Assembly: GCF_947623445.1 (NCBI RefSeq)
Contig: NC_135244.1
Location: 1,550,001 to 1,614,000, forward strand
Length of the DNA stretch: 64,000 bases
Reading direction: 5' to 3'
From: Clavelina lepadiformis
Lineage: Eukaryota; Chordata; Ascidiacea; Aplousobranchia; Clavelinidae
Shown here: positions 1 through 12,300 of the stretch, piece after piece
Position numbering within the stretch: the first letter of the stretch is position 1
Layout: every line of letters begins with the position of its first letter
Notes under the pieces: generated by a model
What the model was told of the DNA's origin: nothing
Database searches by the model: none
Seen by the model: the letters and a program-made list of their open reading frames with translations, nothing else
Translations under genes and position numbers: made by a program

Positions 1-374
1 TTTAAATTTTCTATGACTGATTTCACATCGATTGTAAAATATCGATTTGTTTGAGTAAGATTCAGGAAAGATTTCGATGTGGACCAGTATCATTTGTTTT
101 ATGGTGATGATGGTCCCCTGTGTCCAACCTTGTATTGTTGTCACTTGATCCTGTAAATTTCAGGCGGATGTGCATTTCTGCAATATGCACCAGACTATTA
201 TGCAGGCTATACCCGAGACTCAACAAAATCAATGCTCATTGATAAATGATACGAATCGTTGCATTTTGTTATTGTTGTTATTTACTTTTTTTTTAACTTC
301 TTTTTTTCAGAAACTTTTAATAATATATAGGCCTACAGATGATTGAATAAAAAATCTCTGATTTTAACAAAAAA
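1..374. other. upstream flank of ZNFX1 paralog A
   Basis: AT-rich, with no recognisable coding exon. The last bases before the ATG at 375 align with the leader of paralog B (both read gatttta followed by an A-rich stretch before ATGAAT), so it probably contains the 5' UTR. No TATA box or initiator was identified with confidence. Confidence 0.4.
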
Positions 375-3300
375 TGAATTTGAGTTTTGGAGGGGGAGGA
401 AGTGAAAGAGATAGGTGCATTTGTCTTATTTGGTTGCTAGACAATGTTGGATTAAAATTTACTTAAATATTGAAATACAGATCATCTTCTTTAAAATCCG
501 TATTTTATCCCAGACTGGAAAGCATGGCACTTTTTAACGATATCTTCAGGGTGTACGGCGGCCATAATTGGGGTGCTAAATGGTGCATTTTGCAGTTTGG
601 TACTATACTATACACAAAGCCCTTGGCCATTATTTTGACGGTAAATAATCGATTTCTAAAAAAGGGGGGCACATAGTGCTTTTTACAACTAATAAACAGA
701 AAAACGGAAGAGCCAAAACGAATTTCTCGTTTGTATGTTTAATTTAAATATCGGCGGACGCATCAAACACAAATCACAAAAATGTCAAGGTTGTAGTTGC
801 CATGGTTTCCACTAAAGTTCATAACTTCATGCGTAATTACTAATTAGTCACTGTTTGTGAAATGTCAACAATTTATTCCAAACTTTGGTTAAGTTACTTT
901 CGTCACTGGTCAACTTAAGTTCTGCTAAACTGTATTTCCAAAATAGTGCTTGTAAAAATGCAGATGATACTGACACTGTATATAATTACCTGCATGAATA
1001 AATATTGTAAATAGGTCTATTTAAATTATAAAATTATGTACGGTAATTATTTTAACAAGCACTAGTTCGGAAAAAACAGTTTAGCAGAACATTGTAATAT
1101 AGCAGCACATATAACATTATCTTGCAGTGGGCAAAGGAAGAATGTGCTGTCATTTGAAGACTCGGTTCTTGGTCCGCGTACGAATTTTTTGGACTCTGCA
1201 GCAGCATTTGGACGAGGTGGACGTCGCCAAGCTAATGCAACCAGTCACAGTTTATTGTAAGGATTTAATGCAGTTTTAATTGCATTGCAATGTATTTCAC
1301 AATATCATTAGAACTTGGAATGTTTTTGTATAATTTTCAAGAAGAAATAACTTAAATCAGGTGAATATTTTATACATAGGCTTATTTTATTATTTCACCG
1401 GAAAAAATTGCAACTTCAGAGCTTTTATTCACAGTTTCTTGTTAACGTAACTAAATATCATTATGTAGCAACCTAAACCTAACCTAAATCTACCTTCTAA
1501 TCTGAATTTAACTTCGATATAAACTCTAAAAGCTGAAATCAACATGTTGTATGGCTGTTGCCCTAACTTAACCACCTATCTTTAACCACTCAGAGGTGAC
1601 GAACCTGCGTCCTGCGGCTCGCCAAACAATTTTGTGCGGCCCACCAAACGATTTGACAAACGCCCATACATGCAAGGCATATAGGACTTATAGGAATTAG
1701 GGTTGCCATACCGTCCGGAAAATTCCGGACATGTCCGGAATTTAGGGTTAAATTTTGCGTCCGGGAGGAATTTTAAATTGCATTTGTAATGTTTGTGTTT
1801 CTTGCAAAATTTTGTGACACCACGTTAGGATGGTCAAAGCTGATATTTACGACAGTGGCATAACAGTAATTTGCCTCTTCGCCACGCCAGAAATCTCTGG
1901 CTTATGATAGACTTCCCGTAGAGCAGTAGGGCAGGCAAGGACTGACTGCAGGATATGAAGATTTTCAGCAAAATCTTGGGTACACACGCAAGTGCAGTGC
2001 ACAAAAATTCTCAGACACAAAGAAAGTGTGCACTTAGGTGCGTAATTACACAGGAATGTACACAGTTTGATTTATTCAAACTTTATAGGTTAGTATACAA
2101 GTGCATCACAGGATGCTTTTGCTTACTAGACTCCAACTACTCATATCGTGACATCATCTGGTCATCATCATCATCATCATGACATCGTCAAACTTGAGAG
2201 CTTTCGCTCTCAAATTGTTATCTGTTTTCGGCTGCACGTACCTATGCGAACAGTTCTTTTCTAAACTGAACATTACAAAAAGTCGTTACAGGTCAAGGTT
2301 AACAGACGAAAATCTTAGTATGCAGTTGAGAGTTGCTACATCGTCGGTTCGACCTAATATTGAACGCTTAGTCAAGAGAAAAAATTTCCAAAAATCTCAC
2401 TAAGCAAGAAACTTTATTAAATCTTTCTTTTTATTTTTTGTTATTTTATGTTTCAATACTACATAAAATAGCTTCAACTGTATGATTCGCATGGGATTTT
2501 TATTACTTTTGTTTGTTGTTCCTTATTGTTGATAAACTATTTCTAATCGTTTATAAAAAAACTACATAGTCATATGACTTAAAAGTTGTGCGGCCCGCTT
2601 ACTCAGCTGTAACTAATGATGTGGTCCGCGACAGCGAGCGGGTTCGTCACCACTACCCTAACTTAACCACCTATCTTTAACAACAAACTGTGTGACCTAC
2701 TTACGGAGAAGTTGTCTCTCTGTAATTATGTATAAATTCCCAGACTTGACATTTCATCAACTCGCACTGTTTACGTCACATTGCTAAGTTTCTTTTGTTT
2801 GTTCCATAGAAATCATATAAGTTCAGGAAGAGGTCAAAGCAACAGAGGATTCTCGCACGGTGTATTTCAATTGTCCAATCATCATCAAGGAATTGGGTTC
2901 GGAGGTCAATCTTTAAAGGGGTAAGTTCATTTTGTTCAATTTCATTTTCTTAAATGAATGATTTGTTGCTGAGGATTATATGACATAGAAATTACAAAAC
3001 CAAACTGAAATTTTTAGAAATTACCGAACTGGAAATTTTTGGCTATTAATCTGTACCAGGGTTGTTTGCCAACTGAGTGGCTGGAGTGAATAACTCTGTA
3101 TTTTATGCTTTTTCATTTTTTTTTAAGAATTTACATTAGCTTAGATACCGTATATGTTTAATCATATTGATAGATTTTGTTTAAGTTGAAAGTTGAATTT
3201 GATTATAATGGAAAACTGGATTCTGTTGAAAACCTAAAATAAGCAAAAAGAATTTTAATTTTTCACTTTCTCAAATTTTCACTTTTCTTCTTTGTTTGTA

Positions 3301-6300
3301 AAATGGCTTTGTAACTTGAATAATTTATTTTTTATTTTTAATGCGTTCTTCCATGTATTAACCAGAGGTAACAATCATTTTCCCAGAGATGCAGATGAAG
3401 ATGAGTACGATGAAAGCGAGTATGATCCTCCACCTATTGCACGTGAGACACTCGTAGAAATGTTGAGCGATGAGGTGGAACCACTGCAGATTGCCGATCG
3501 ATTGTCGACGAAAGAAAGTGGGTTTTGTATCCGACTCGAGGAAAGGGGGAAAGATCAAGGTATTTCGAACCCCGCGCTACTTTCATTACAAACATTTGTT
3601 GTCATTAGTTTTTTTAAACGTGGCTTTCAAAAGACATGAATAAAAAATTAAAATCTTTTGTAATTATTTAGATGTACTGGTTTATGAGCACAAGTTGAGT
3701 ACATTGCGTTGGCGAATTTTGTTAAATGTACAAGGACATAATTATCTTCATAGAAATTACATTGCAGACATGATCCAAACGATATTGGAAGTGGTCGGGA
3801 AGATGTGTTCGTGTGAGGAGAGCAGCATAACAATGCACTCTGTTCTAGAGGATCTCATCAACAATCGATTTGCGAATGAAGCAAAGCGACTTTTGATAGA
3901 TTTACCACACAGAGGGTAACTAGAGCATACGTGATAAGCCATATCTTAAGTAGCTTTTGTATCCTTCACCTTATTCCGATTTGGCATGCATATGATGTGG
4001 ATGAATGCCAAAAATCTGTTTGAACCGCCCACAACACCTTGTCTCTATTAGAAACAGCCATATCTGTTGGTGTAGAAAGCTTGAATAACGTAATGATACA
4101 TAATGATCTTATAGAAGTAAGATATAGGATGGCAATCAAGAGTTAACGTATATGTTTAGTTTCTTTACACAAGCTTTCGCGAGCATCAACTTGCTTCATA
4201 AGGATTACTAAAATATGAGAAAATGTTTTTTTCACCCTTGCTGGGTTAAAGTCTGCTTGGAAACAACAACGCAATAGTGACATTATATCCACATGCATCC
4301 AAGCAATGACAAAGTGCTCAATGACGTAACAGAGTGTGGAAAGAACCTCTATTAGATTATGCGTTTTTTTACTATATACTGATAACAGTATGTTTTGCTA
4401 ACACAGTTCAGCCACCGTCAGCTTTGTAGTCAAATAAAAATGACAGTTAATGACACTGAAGTCACTGACAACTGACTGAGTATTGGTGGCATATGTGGTG
4501 TCAAGGCCACATAATATGGTCATTGTATGACATACCTTTGCTCATGCAACATTTTTATATTTGATTATTCTCACTTTGTGGCTTCCTCGTTTATTCTGCT
4601 CATTTTCTAGTATTTGGTTTGGTTGCTTTATGGCGCATTGTAAAATACATGGTACGTTCTGATAAATCTCATAAAATCGGCACCATTAGGCTCGTAAACA
4701 GCAAGATTTAATTTGATCTGGCATGTTATGTGTCATTCACCTCGTCATGGTTCCTGCAGAAAACAACAATGGTCTTAAATGGTCAACTTTGCTATTTAGT
4801 TTGTTCCTTGCACCAGTCAAATGGTTGTTTTTTATTTCAGGTTCAGTCAAGAAGTGTGTTGTGGTCTCATCCTCAACACTTTGCATTTGTTGAAGCATTG
4901 GCTGGAATATGACCTTATCGGCTGTGAAAATTCTGTAAGAAATTACTTCATTGTTGTAGATTACAGTAATTTTATATCTCTACATCTTTGTTGTAAATAT
5001 CTCTCGGAATGCAGATTTCATTTTGTTCAACTTAATTTGTGTTCTTCCACAAATAATTTCTCATCTTCATTTCAAATGAAAACATAAACAAACCAGGTTT
5101 TGTTGTTGCGGACAGCATCAAGTTATTTTTAGATTAATTTTTGCATTTGTTAGGTTAAGTTGCTGATCCCGGTAGTGAAGAGTGTTGTCGCTACCCTTGG
5201 CTTGCGCCCACTTCATAATATATCCGAAATTATAGAGAAGGTCGACGTTTCAGCGCAAGAAATTGATGATGCAAAAATCAGGTTGGTTTGTGCAAAGATT
5301 ATTGCTTCACCATTTTATACATCAGCAAAATTAGAATTTTTACGCCTTTACGGCATATTCCTGGCATTTATCAGACTTGCTGAGCTTCACTTTAGAACAA
5401 TTAATCATTTAGTAATTTAACACATGACAACTTGCTCACCTGGTGCTGATTCGATCTACTCTTTGCAGGAAGAAGGCTTCAGAACGCTTCAGGCCAGCAC
5501 CGGTGTTTACCATTCTAAGCAATGGAATGACGAGAGTTACGCAACAAGTACAATGTGAGAACAACAATGAGGAGACAACTTGGGGTAATTCGACGCGGGG
5601 TTTGGAACAGTGGCCAGAAGGTGAGGAGAAGTAAGAAATTTTGCAGTATCGGTTTTATCGGTACCCAACCACTCAACTTGCCCAACTTGCCCATTCTACT
5701 TACACGTTGTTGATCCAATGAGGTCATAAACTTATCCCAACTACTCTTTGCTGGTGATGCGAATGTATTTGTGATGTCACAATGCTCGATGTATGTTGCG
5801 ATATAGTTCAGTGAATGGAAAATATTCGCACTTAATTGAAACCAACTTGAGTAACTATTACGTCAATAGGCGTTGTATTTTATATAATATATATAATCGT
5901 TGTTGTATAATTGTAATTGCAAATTTTGGTGTGGGCATTTCTGCTAGTGAGTTGTTATTTGGGCGATAAGAACCGTGAGTTGTCCATAACCACGAAAGTT
6001 TTGTCAATGTCGAGTAATGTGATATTACTGTACGCCTGCTCCGCTGGAATGTTTCATTTTGTTTGAGAATAATCTTTTCAAACTAGACGCCCGTGACCAT
6101 ATTTGCCCAAACAACTACATTTTAAACGACCCAACTCGAGTTTTTGCCAAATGCCAGGAGCCGTGCGTGAGGTCATGCTGGGCTGGTCACAAGGAATGCC
6201 GGAACCAATGCTTTCAGAAATGTCAGTAAATTCTAAATCTCTTTTAGCCGTGGTATGCTTGAAATACCTGTATGTATTTTTTTAAATTTAGCGATATGCT

Positions 6301-9300
6301 TTCGTAGTAATAGTAGGTCCAAGTTTGCTTACTTCCAGATTCATATAGTGCATATATATTTGAGTATAGTCAAGTGGGGCAAAAAAATGCAAAATTGACA
6401 AACTTTTGATTTTCTCGCTAAAAAATGGGCCAAAAAGTAAAGTTTTACCCTCTATTGATCAATATTAATATTCCATTGATGTATCCAAAAAATTGGAGCA
6501 TTATGTTTATTCTTTTTATTTTTATCGAATATTTTGTGTTGCTTTTTTTTCCCCAGTGTTTGGGGCAATAAAAACCATGCTTGGGGTAAAAAAAAACAAT
6601 CAATTTCAACAGCAAATTTTGTTTATTAAAAGCAATACAAAGCAGAAGAAATAGCAATATATACAGATGAGGATGAAACTGTAACATCTTGTTCAAACAA
6701 ACAAAAAAGTTTATGCATTATGAAGTCCATATTTGCTTAGGAACACAAATTTTTCTTTCACTTCCTCTTCTTCGGCAAAACCAAAATATTATTTTGCACT
6801 TCCTTTGTTTGCCAGTCCCAATACACTGCATCTTTTGAAGTTGATTTCTTGTCCCAAAACTTAAATTCAGCTTGCTCAATCTTTCCATCAACCTCGTCTC
6901 TGAAGACCTTCAGAAGTTTTCCCCAATAATATGTTTTTGGCTTCTCCCAAAACACTGCAAAGTACTTTCCAACTTGCTTTTTGTTTATTTCCAATTTAAA
7001 TGCTCTCTTTTCTTTCTTCTGTTCGTTTACAGTTTCTTCAGTTACATCTCTTCTCTCTTCCTCTACATCTTCCATTCTAACAACTGTGTCTTCTCTTGTT
7101 TTGTCATTCATTTCTTCAGATTCATCGTCAGACTCTTCTACCATCCTCATGTCTTCATCCATTTCTCTTTGAATTTCCTGCTCCATCCTTCTTTCTATTT
7201 CTTCCTCCTCCAAGTCCAGTGATTTTATTTCTTCATCTTCGTCTGCGTTCCTTTTCCTTCTCCCAGCTTTTCTCTTTTTTGCAATTGTTCCATTTGCTTC
7301 AAAGTTTTCAACTTGCTTGTTAAATTCTTCATTTGTTAAAATGCTTCTATTCATCTTCACTCTTTTTTCTTTTTTTCTTCTTGTCATTTGATTGTCGTCC
7401 CCTTGATTTTAACACACTTTCTATCGAAACCGATTCATCTTTTGACACAAGCCGTATTTCATACTTCATCCTTTCGGGAGCGTGAAGTTGCAACTCATTG
7501 ATGATGTCCTTTGTTGTTCTGATCCGTGATTGTACTGTGGTGCTCGTCGACGGTGTGGAAACAGCTTAAATGTTGCGGATTTATGAGGTGGATGGCATTT
7601 CTTCCACATTACTTGACCATTCAGTTTCCTGTGGACTGGTCTTTTCCAAAATTGGATTGCCTTCTTCATCTTTTGGAGAAACACAATGCTACCAGGACTG
7701 GTTAAACTACTACTGAACAGAGACTTCTGAAACTGGTAAATGCTTACAAGAAGGTTAAGCTTTTGAATAGCTATTTGGCAGGAGTTCAACAAAGTGGAAT
7801 GGTACATAAATCAATTAACTACAAAGAACAACACAAAATGATTGGAGAGTGAAACTTCACGCTTAATTTCACTCGCTTAACTTAATTTCAAATGAATCAT
7901 CAGTACATTAGGTTTAATGTATTTACTAGAGATCAGGAAACTGAGACAATGCAAGTAAAACATTAAAATGTTAGTTTAATGCCTTATAGCAACCAAAATT
8001 GTTTTAAAATAAAAGTTATTAAAGATGGGGTAAAAAAAAACAAGCACAGGGAAAATAAAAACAGCTGTCTTTTTTTGCCCCAACACATTGTGTAATTATG
8101 GGGCAAAAAAAGACAACATAGAATAGAATGAAAGGTTAACAGAAATCAAAATTGAAGTACTGGAGTACAATCATACTAAAATATCATGTAGATACACATA
8201 AAAAGATTGTGATTGTCAACCATCGTTTTCGATCCACAAAAAGTTTAGTAAAGAGCAAAAAAAGTTTTTTTGGACCGTTTTTGGGTCAATTTAGTGATTT
8301 GCATAGTTCCTGAAGAGTACTTACCTCTGGGCCTGTATTGTATGTTAAAAAAATATGCAAATAAATGATGTTTCTAACCATGCAAAGATTTTTCAAAAAA
8401 ATCATTCTTAGGGGGAGTTGGGGGGGTTGTCCTTTTTTACCCCAAGTACCCCTATGTTTTTTTTTGCCCCAACTGACTATATATATATTATATACATTTA
8501 AATAATTTTTCATACAAACTACTGCAGGCGAATGCGGACGCGCCTGCGACTACAGATTGTCCTGTGGTCACGTGTGTGCCAGACGATGCCACGATGACGA
8601 CAGAGACCATGACGCGTACCAGTGCATGAAGCAGTGTGAAAAAACTTGCAAGCGCGGGCACAAGTGCAGCAAGAAGTGTTTCGAGCCTTGTCAGTGCCTT
8701 GAGAAAGTCATCAAGGTCAGAGACGTTCGTTTGATGTTAAGTTTTATTTCTACGTGAAAATGTGCTTTAAGTGGATGCACAAGGGACGCTATTGCGCGGT
8801 TGCAACGAACGCGCATTCGCACCAGTTTCTATTGCGCAGTTTACACTCAACCCACTGCCCACACGCCTATGACGTCAAAGTTTATAAAGTATGGCGTCGG
8901 TGATAGAATGAAAGTGTACAAACATTCCTGCAAGTTTATTAGCGTTCAACATTTTAAGGTTTCCAGTTCGTTTACATTCTAACCCTTGTGTAATACACTT
9001 CTATTTCGTCATATTTGGAGCCCAAACATACAGAGATTTACTTGGCTATTTGGTTATGAAATAAAAACCAAAAACGCCACGTTTATTCTTAATTTTGCTC
9101 GTCGTTGTCAGATCCATCCAAGCGTGACCAATGACACTATTTGAACATGCGCCGGATGCGTGACCACTGCCTAGTCACAAGGCCAAGTTAAACCGTATGC
9201 GGCGATGCAAACAAATGACGTTTTTATTCCTGTTCCCTCGCGTTGTCCGACCAGAACAACAATTGCGTTCATTGCCCGGATAAAATCCCTCAACGTCGCA

Positions 9301-12300
9301 AATCAAACTGACACAAATGGTTTTTATCGTTGAAATCGCATCGATTGTAGGTTGCAACCACTTTACTTAGAATAAGTCATGTCTATAAAAAAAGTGGGCA
9401 AATTGCAGCTCGCCGACATGTTTTAGTGGCTCTTCTAGCTGTATAGTAATATCCATTGTTGTTCATTATCCATGCATTGTTTACCTTGTTTGTATTGACA
9501 CTATTGATTTTGCGGCTCGCTACTGTTTGTAGTTTCCCGCAAGTGACTCTTTCATTGAACAAGTTTGCCCACCCCAGGTCTATAACATAAATTATGCAAA
9601 GATTTCATGAAATAATTGTTTACTTTGTTGACTTTCAGACAATTCCAACCTGCGACCACCAGCAAGTGATGCGTTGTTTTGAAGATCCCTCTGACGTCAT
9701 TTGTGAATCTCCATGCCCTCGCACGCTATCATGCGGTCATCAGTGTTCGGGGAAATGTGGTTATCCGTGTGGGGACCGATGCAAGAAAATTGTTTCAGGT
9801 TGGTTTGACGAAGTTGTAATCTTGAATCTTTGTGTTGTTTCTTTAATTTAATAATTGTTTGTCTGGTATTATAAGTGGTTGAAAACTGTTGTGTTGTCTT
9901 GTGCATCTCGTCTTTAAGTTGTCTTAATACGTCATTGACAACTGTCTATGCTTTATCATATATATTTGTGTAATTTAGTCCAAGGGAAATGCGGACATCG
10001 TTGCTTGGTTCCTTGCTCGGAATCTGCAAACTTTGATTTGGGAAAATGTGACGAAAAATGCGTGGAAATCTTAAAATGCGGACATCCGTGCAAAGGAACT
10101 TGCGGTTCGTGTTTTCAGGTAAATTTTAGTTTTAAGAAATTAATATATCATAGAAGAAAGCTTGTAAGTGTAACTTGGCCTTATTCTTAATGCAATGTAG
10201 CTGTTTGTAAACGCTGGATACCAACATTGATTAAAATATAACAAGTTTGGGATAAAAGCGTCACTTCTTTTATTTAAACCTGGCTACGGACGCGCACATT
10301 GAGATGATGTTGACTTGCAGTATCCAGCAACAAAGTAGCATTGTTCGATACTTCCTTGCAAAGTTATTAAACACATTTTAATTTTCCCAGGGTCGCCTCC
10401 ATGAAGGCTGCGGGACTAAATGCGAGAGACCTCTCTTCTGTGGTCATCTGTGCAGAGAGAACTGCCCAAGCAACTGTCCACCTTGCGCTCAACCATGCAA
10501 GACTTCTTGTGTCCACAGTCGTTGCTACAGACTGTGCCTAGAGGCTTGTGTACCCTGCATGTATGTATTGCGAACCTGTATAAGGCCCCGGGTTTAACCT
10601 AGCTTATGATTATGTTGAATTAATGGAGGCGAGATGACGTGTTGTGCTTCATCATTTTATCCAGAGAACCTTGCCAGTGGAAATGCGAACACTTTCAATG
10701 CAGGAAGAGATGCAGTGAACCATGCGATAGACCGCCCTGCAATGAACCGTGCAAGAAAGTAATTTGATTATTCTAGCTCCTGGCTAATATGACCACAGCA
10801 TCAAGTTGCAGTGTTTCTATGAATTCTTTACTTTCTCTTCGTGTTGTACTTGTTTGATTTCTATTGGTCACCACGACAATTACGGAATATTTATGAACAG
10901 CGCTTGAAACAATGTGGGCATCGCTGTATTGGCTTGTGCGGCGAACCGTGTCCGAAGTCGTGCAGGATCTGTGATGAGGAAGAAGTGACCGAGATGTTCT
11001 TCGGAGGCGAAAATGAAAAAGATTCCAGGTTATTTTTTTGCAAAATTTGGAGCAAGGTTTTTAGGAGAATTTAAAATTTTATCCAATGTTTGGTAAAAAT
11101 ATTTAGTGAGGTAATATGCAAGTTAAAATTTAGTTTAGTTTTTTAAGTCAACCCTAGTTTGTTGACTTGTTTAAGACACATCTGGGTCCTTGAAATGATA
11201 TTAGTTTTATCAAGGAACTTGCTATTCTGACAAACTTGGTCATACTTATGTTCTCAGATTTGTCGAGTTGTTGGACTGTGGTCATTGCTTCACCTTCGAG
11301 GGTCTGGACACCTGGTTCAACCAAACTGACAATGAGAGTAATTCAAAGATAGACATCAAATTAAAGGAATGTCCTCGATGTAAGACTCCGGTCTGGCGAT
11401 CGACCCGATATGGCCAGATCGTGAATCGGCAACTTCAGTAAGATATGGAATGGTTGTCTCATAAAATCTTTTGTTTCATCAAATTTATTTTGACATTCTT
11501 GCTGTCTTGTTTTGTAACTGCGACATATAACCTTATCGCCACGACATATTTCTTATCTATGTAACCATAAATGCACAATATTTAACTGAGACTAGCTTTG
11601 TTCTGAGTAAAACTACGATTCTTGCAAATGCTTGGAGTAGATTCATGCAGAAATATTTTACAAAAGTACAACGTTGTTATTCATAAGGGCTTGTATTTTA
11701 TCCACTTCGTCATCACCAAACATTCTCACGTTTCAGCTTAATGAATGACGTCAGACGGAAGATTGCGGGAAGTTTTGACGACGTACAACAAGCTAAAGAT
11801 GCGTTGAAAGCAGCATTTGCTTCCGAAGTGAAGGTTTTATCCCAGTATCCTGGTGAAATAAATAAACTGCGAGAATCAGCTGTAAGTTTTTTTGTTCTTG
11901 TAATCGTCCAAGTTCTGATCTAGAGCAAAGTTATCGTTTTAGTTCATTTTCATTTTACATTTGTTTATCACTGGTGGTTCGAAAGAAATATTTCAGGAGC
12001 TTTGCATCGACTGTTCGTCTTTTAACCGCTTGTTTTTATGCTCTTGGTTGTAATCTTATTCCAGAGACTTGCCAGATCATTGACAAGTTTAACAGTGGTG
12101 GAGGCGCAATTCAACTGTCTCGTCAAGCTTTCCAACATTCAACAGCATTTTCCCAAGTTGGGCGACAAAGCCATGACACTTGAAGGCAAAAAAGGTTCGT
12201 CCAAAAGACACAAGCTATATCACATAACCATACCGGCTAGCATCATTATAGTGGTAACATTCACTTATTAAGATAAATAGCTTATATCTATATCTTGCTT

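Larger units (their letters stand above)
1257..2809. other. intron 2 of paralog A, expanded by repeats
   Basis: This intron is about 1.55 kb against 187 bp for the matching intron of B. The extra length is a dispersed CCTAACCTAAATCTACC-containing repeat (about 1430-1540) and an hAT remnant (1591-2655). Confidence 0.7.
375..5281 (+). other. paralog A exons 1-7: diverged N-terminal region
   Basis: These exons match B exons 1-7 in order, phase and often length (exon 5 is 148 nt in both), but the protein sequences differ substantially. Exon 4 carries the motif ETLVEMLSDEVEPLQIADRL, aligning with B KALEEMLSEDVPPRGIAVRL. For exon 5 an alternative upstream acceptor at 3671 is also open in frame and would add 32 codons; 3768 is preferred because the B exon begins at the equivalent point. 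This region precedes the helicase in ZNFX1 proteins and is helical, repeat-like in the family. Confidence 0.75.
8528..11028 (+). other. paralog A NFX1-type zinc-finger exons 10-15
   Basis: Six exons (8528-8715, 9639-9798, 9979-10118, 10391-10560, 10665-10758, 10901-11028) code for Cys/His-rich repeats such as LSCGHVCARRC, LSCGHQCSGKC, LKCGHPCKGTC and LFCGHLCRENC. This is the NFX1 finger pattern, expected to bind Zn and contact RNA or partner proteins. Identity with B exons 35-40 is very high, and the intron between 10758 and 10901 is also nearly identical to that between 32127 and 32261. Confidence 0.9.

Noticed and set aside
3671-3767. Longer exon 5 of paralog A from an upstream acceptor
   Set aside because: In frame but without counterpart in paralog B; the acceptor at 3767 gives exactly the same exon length (148 nt) as B.
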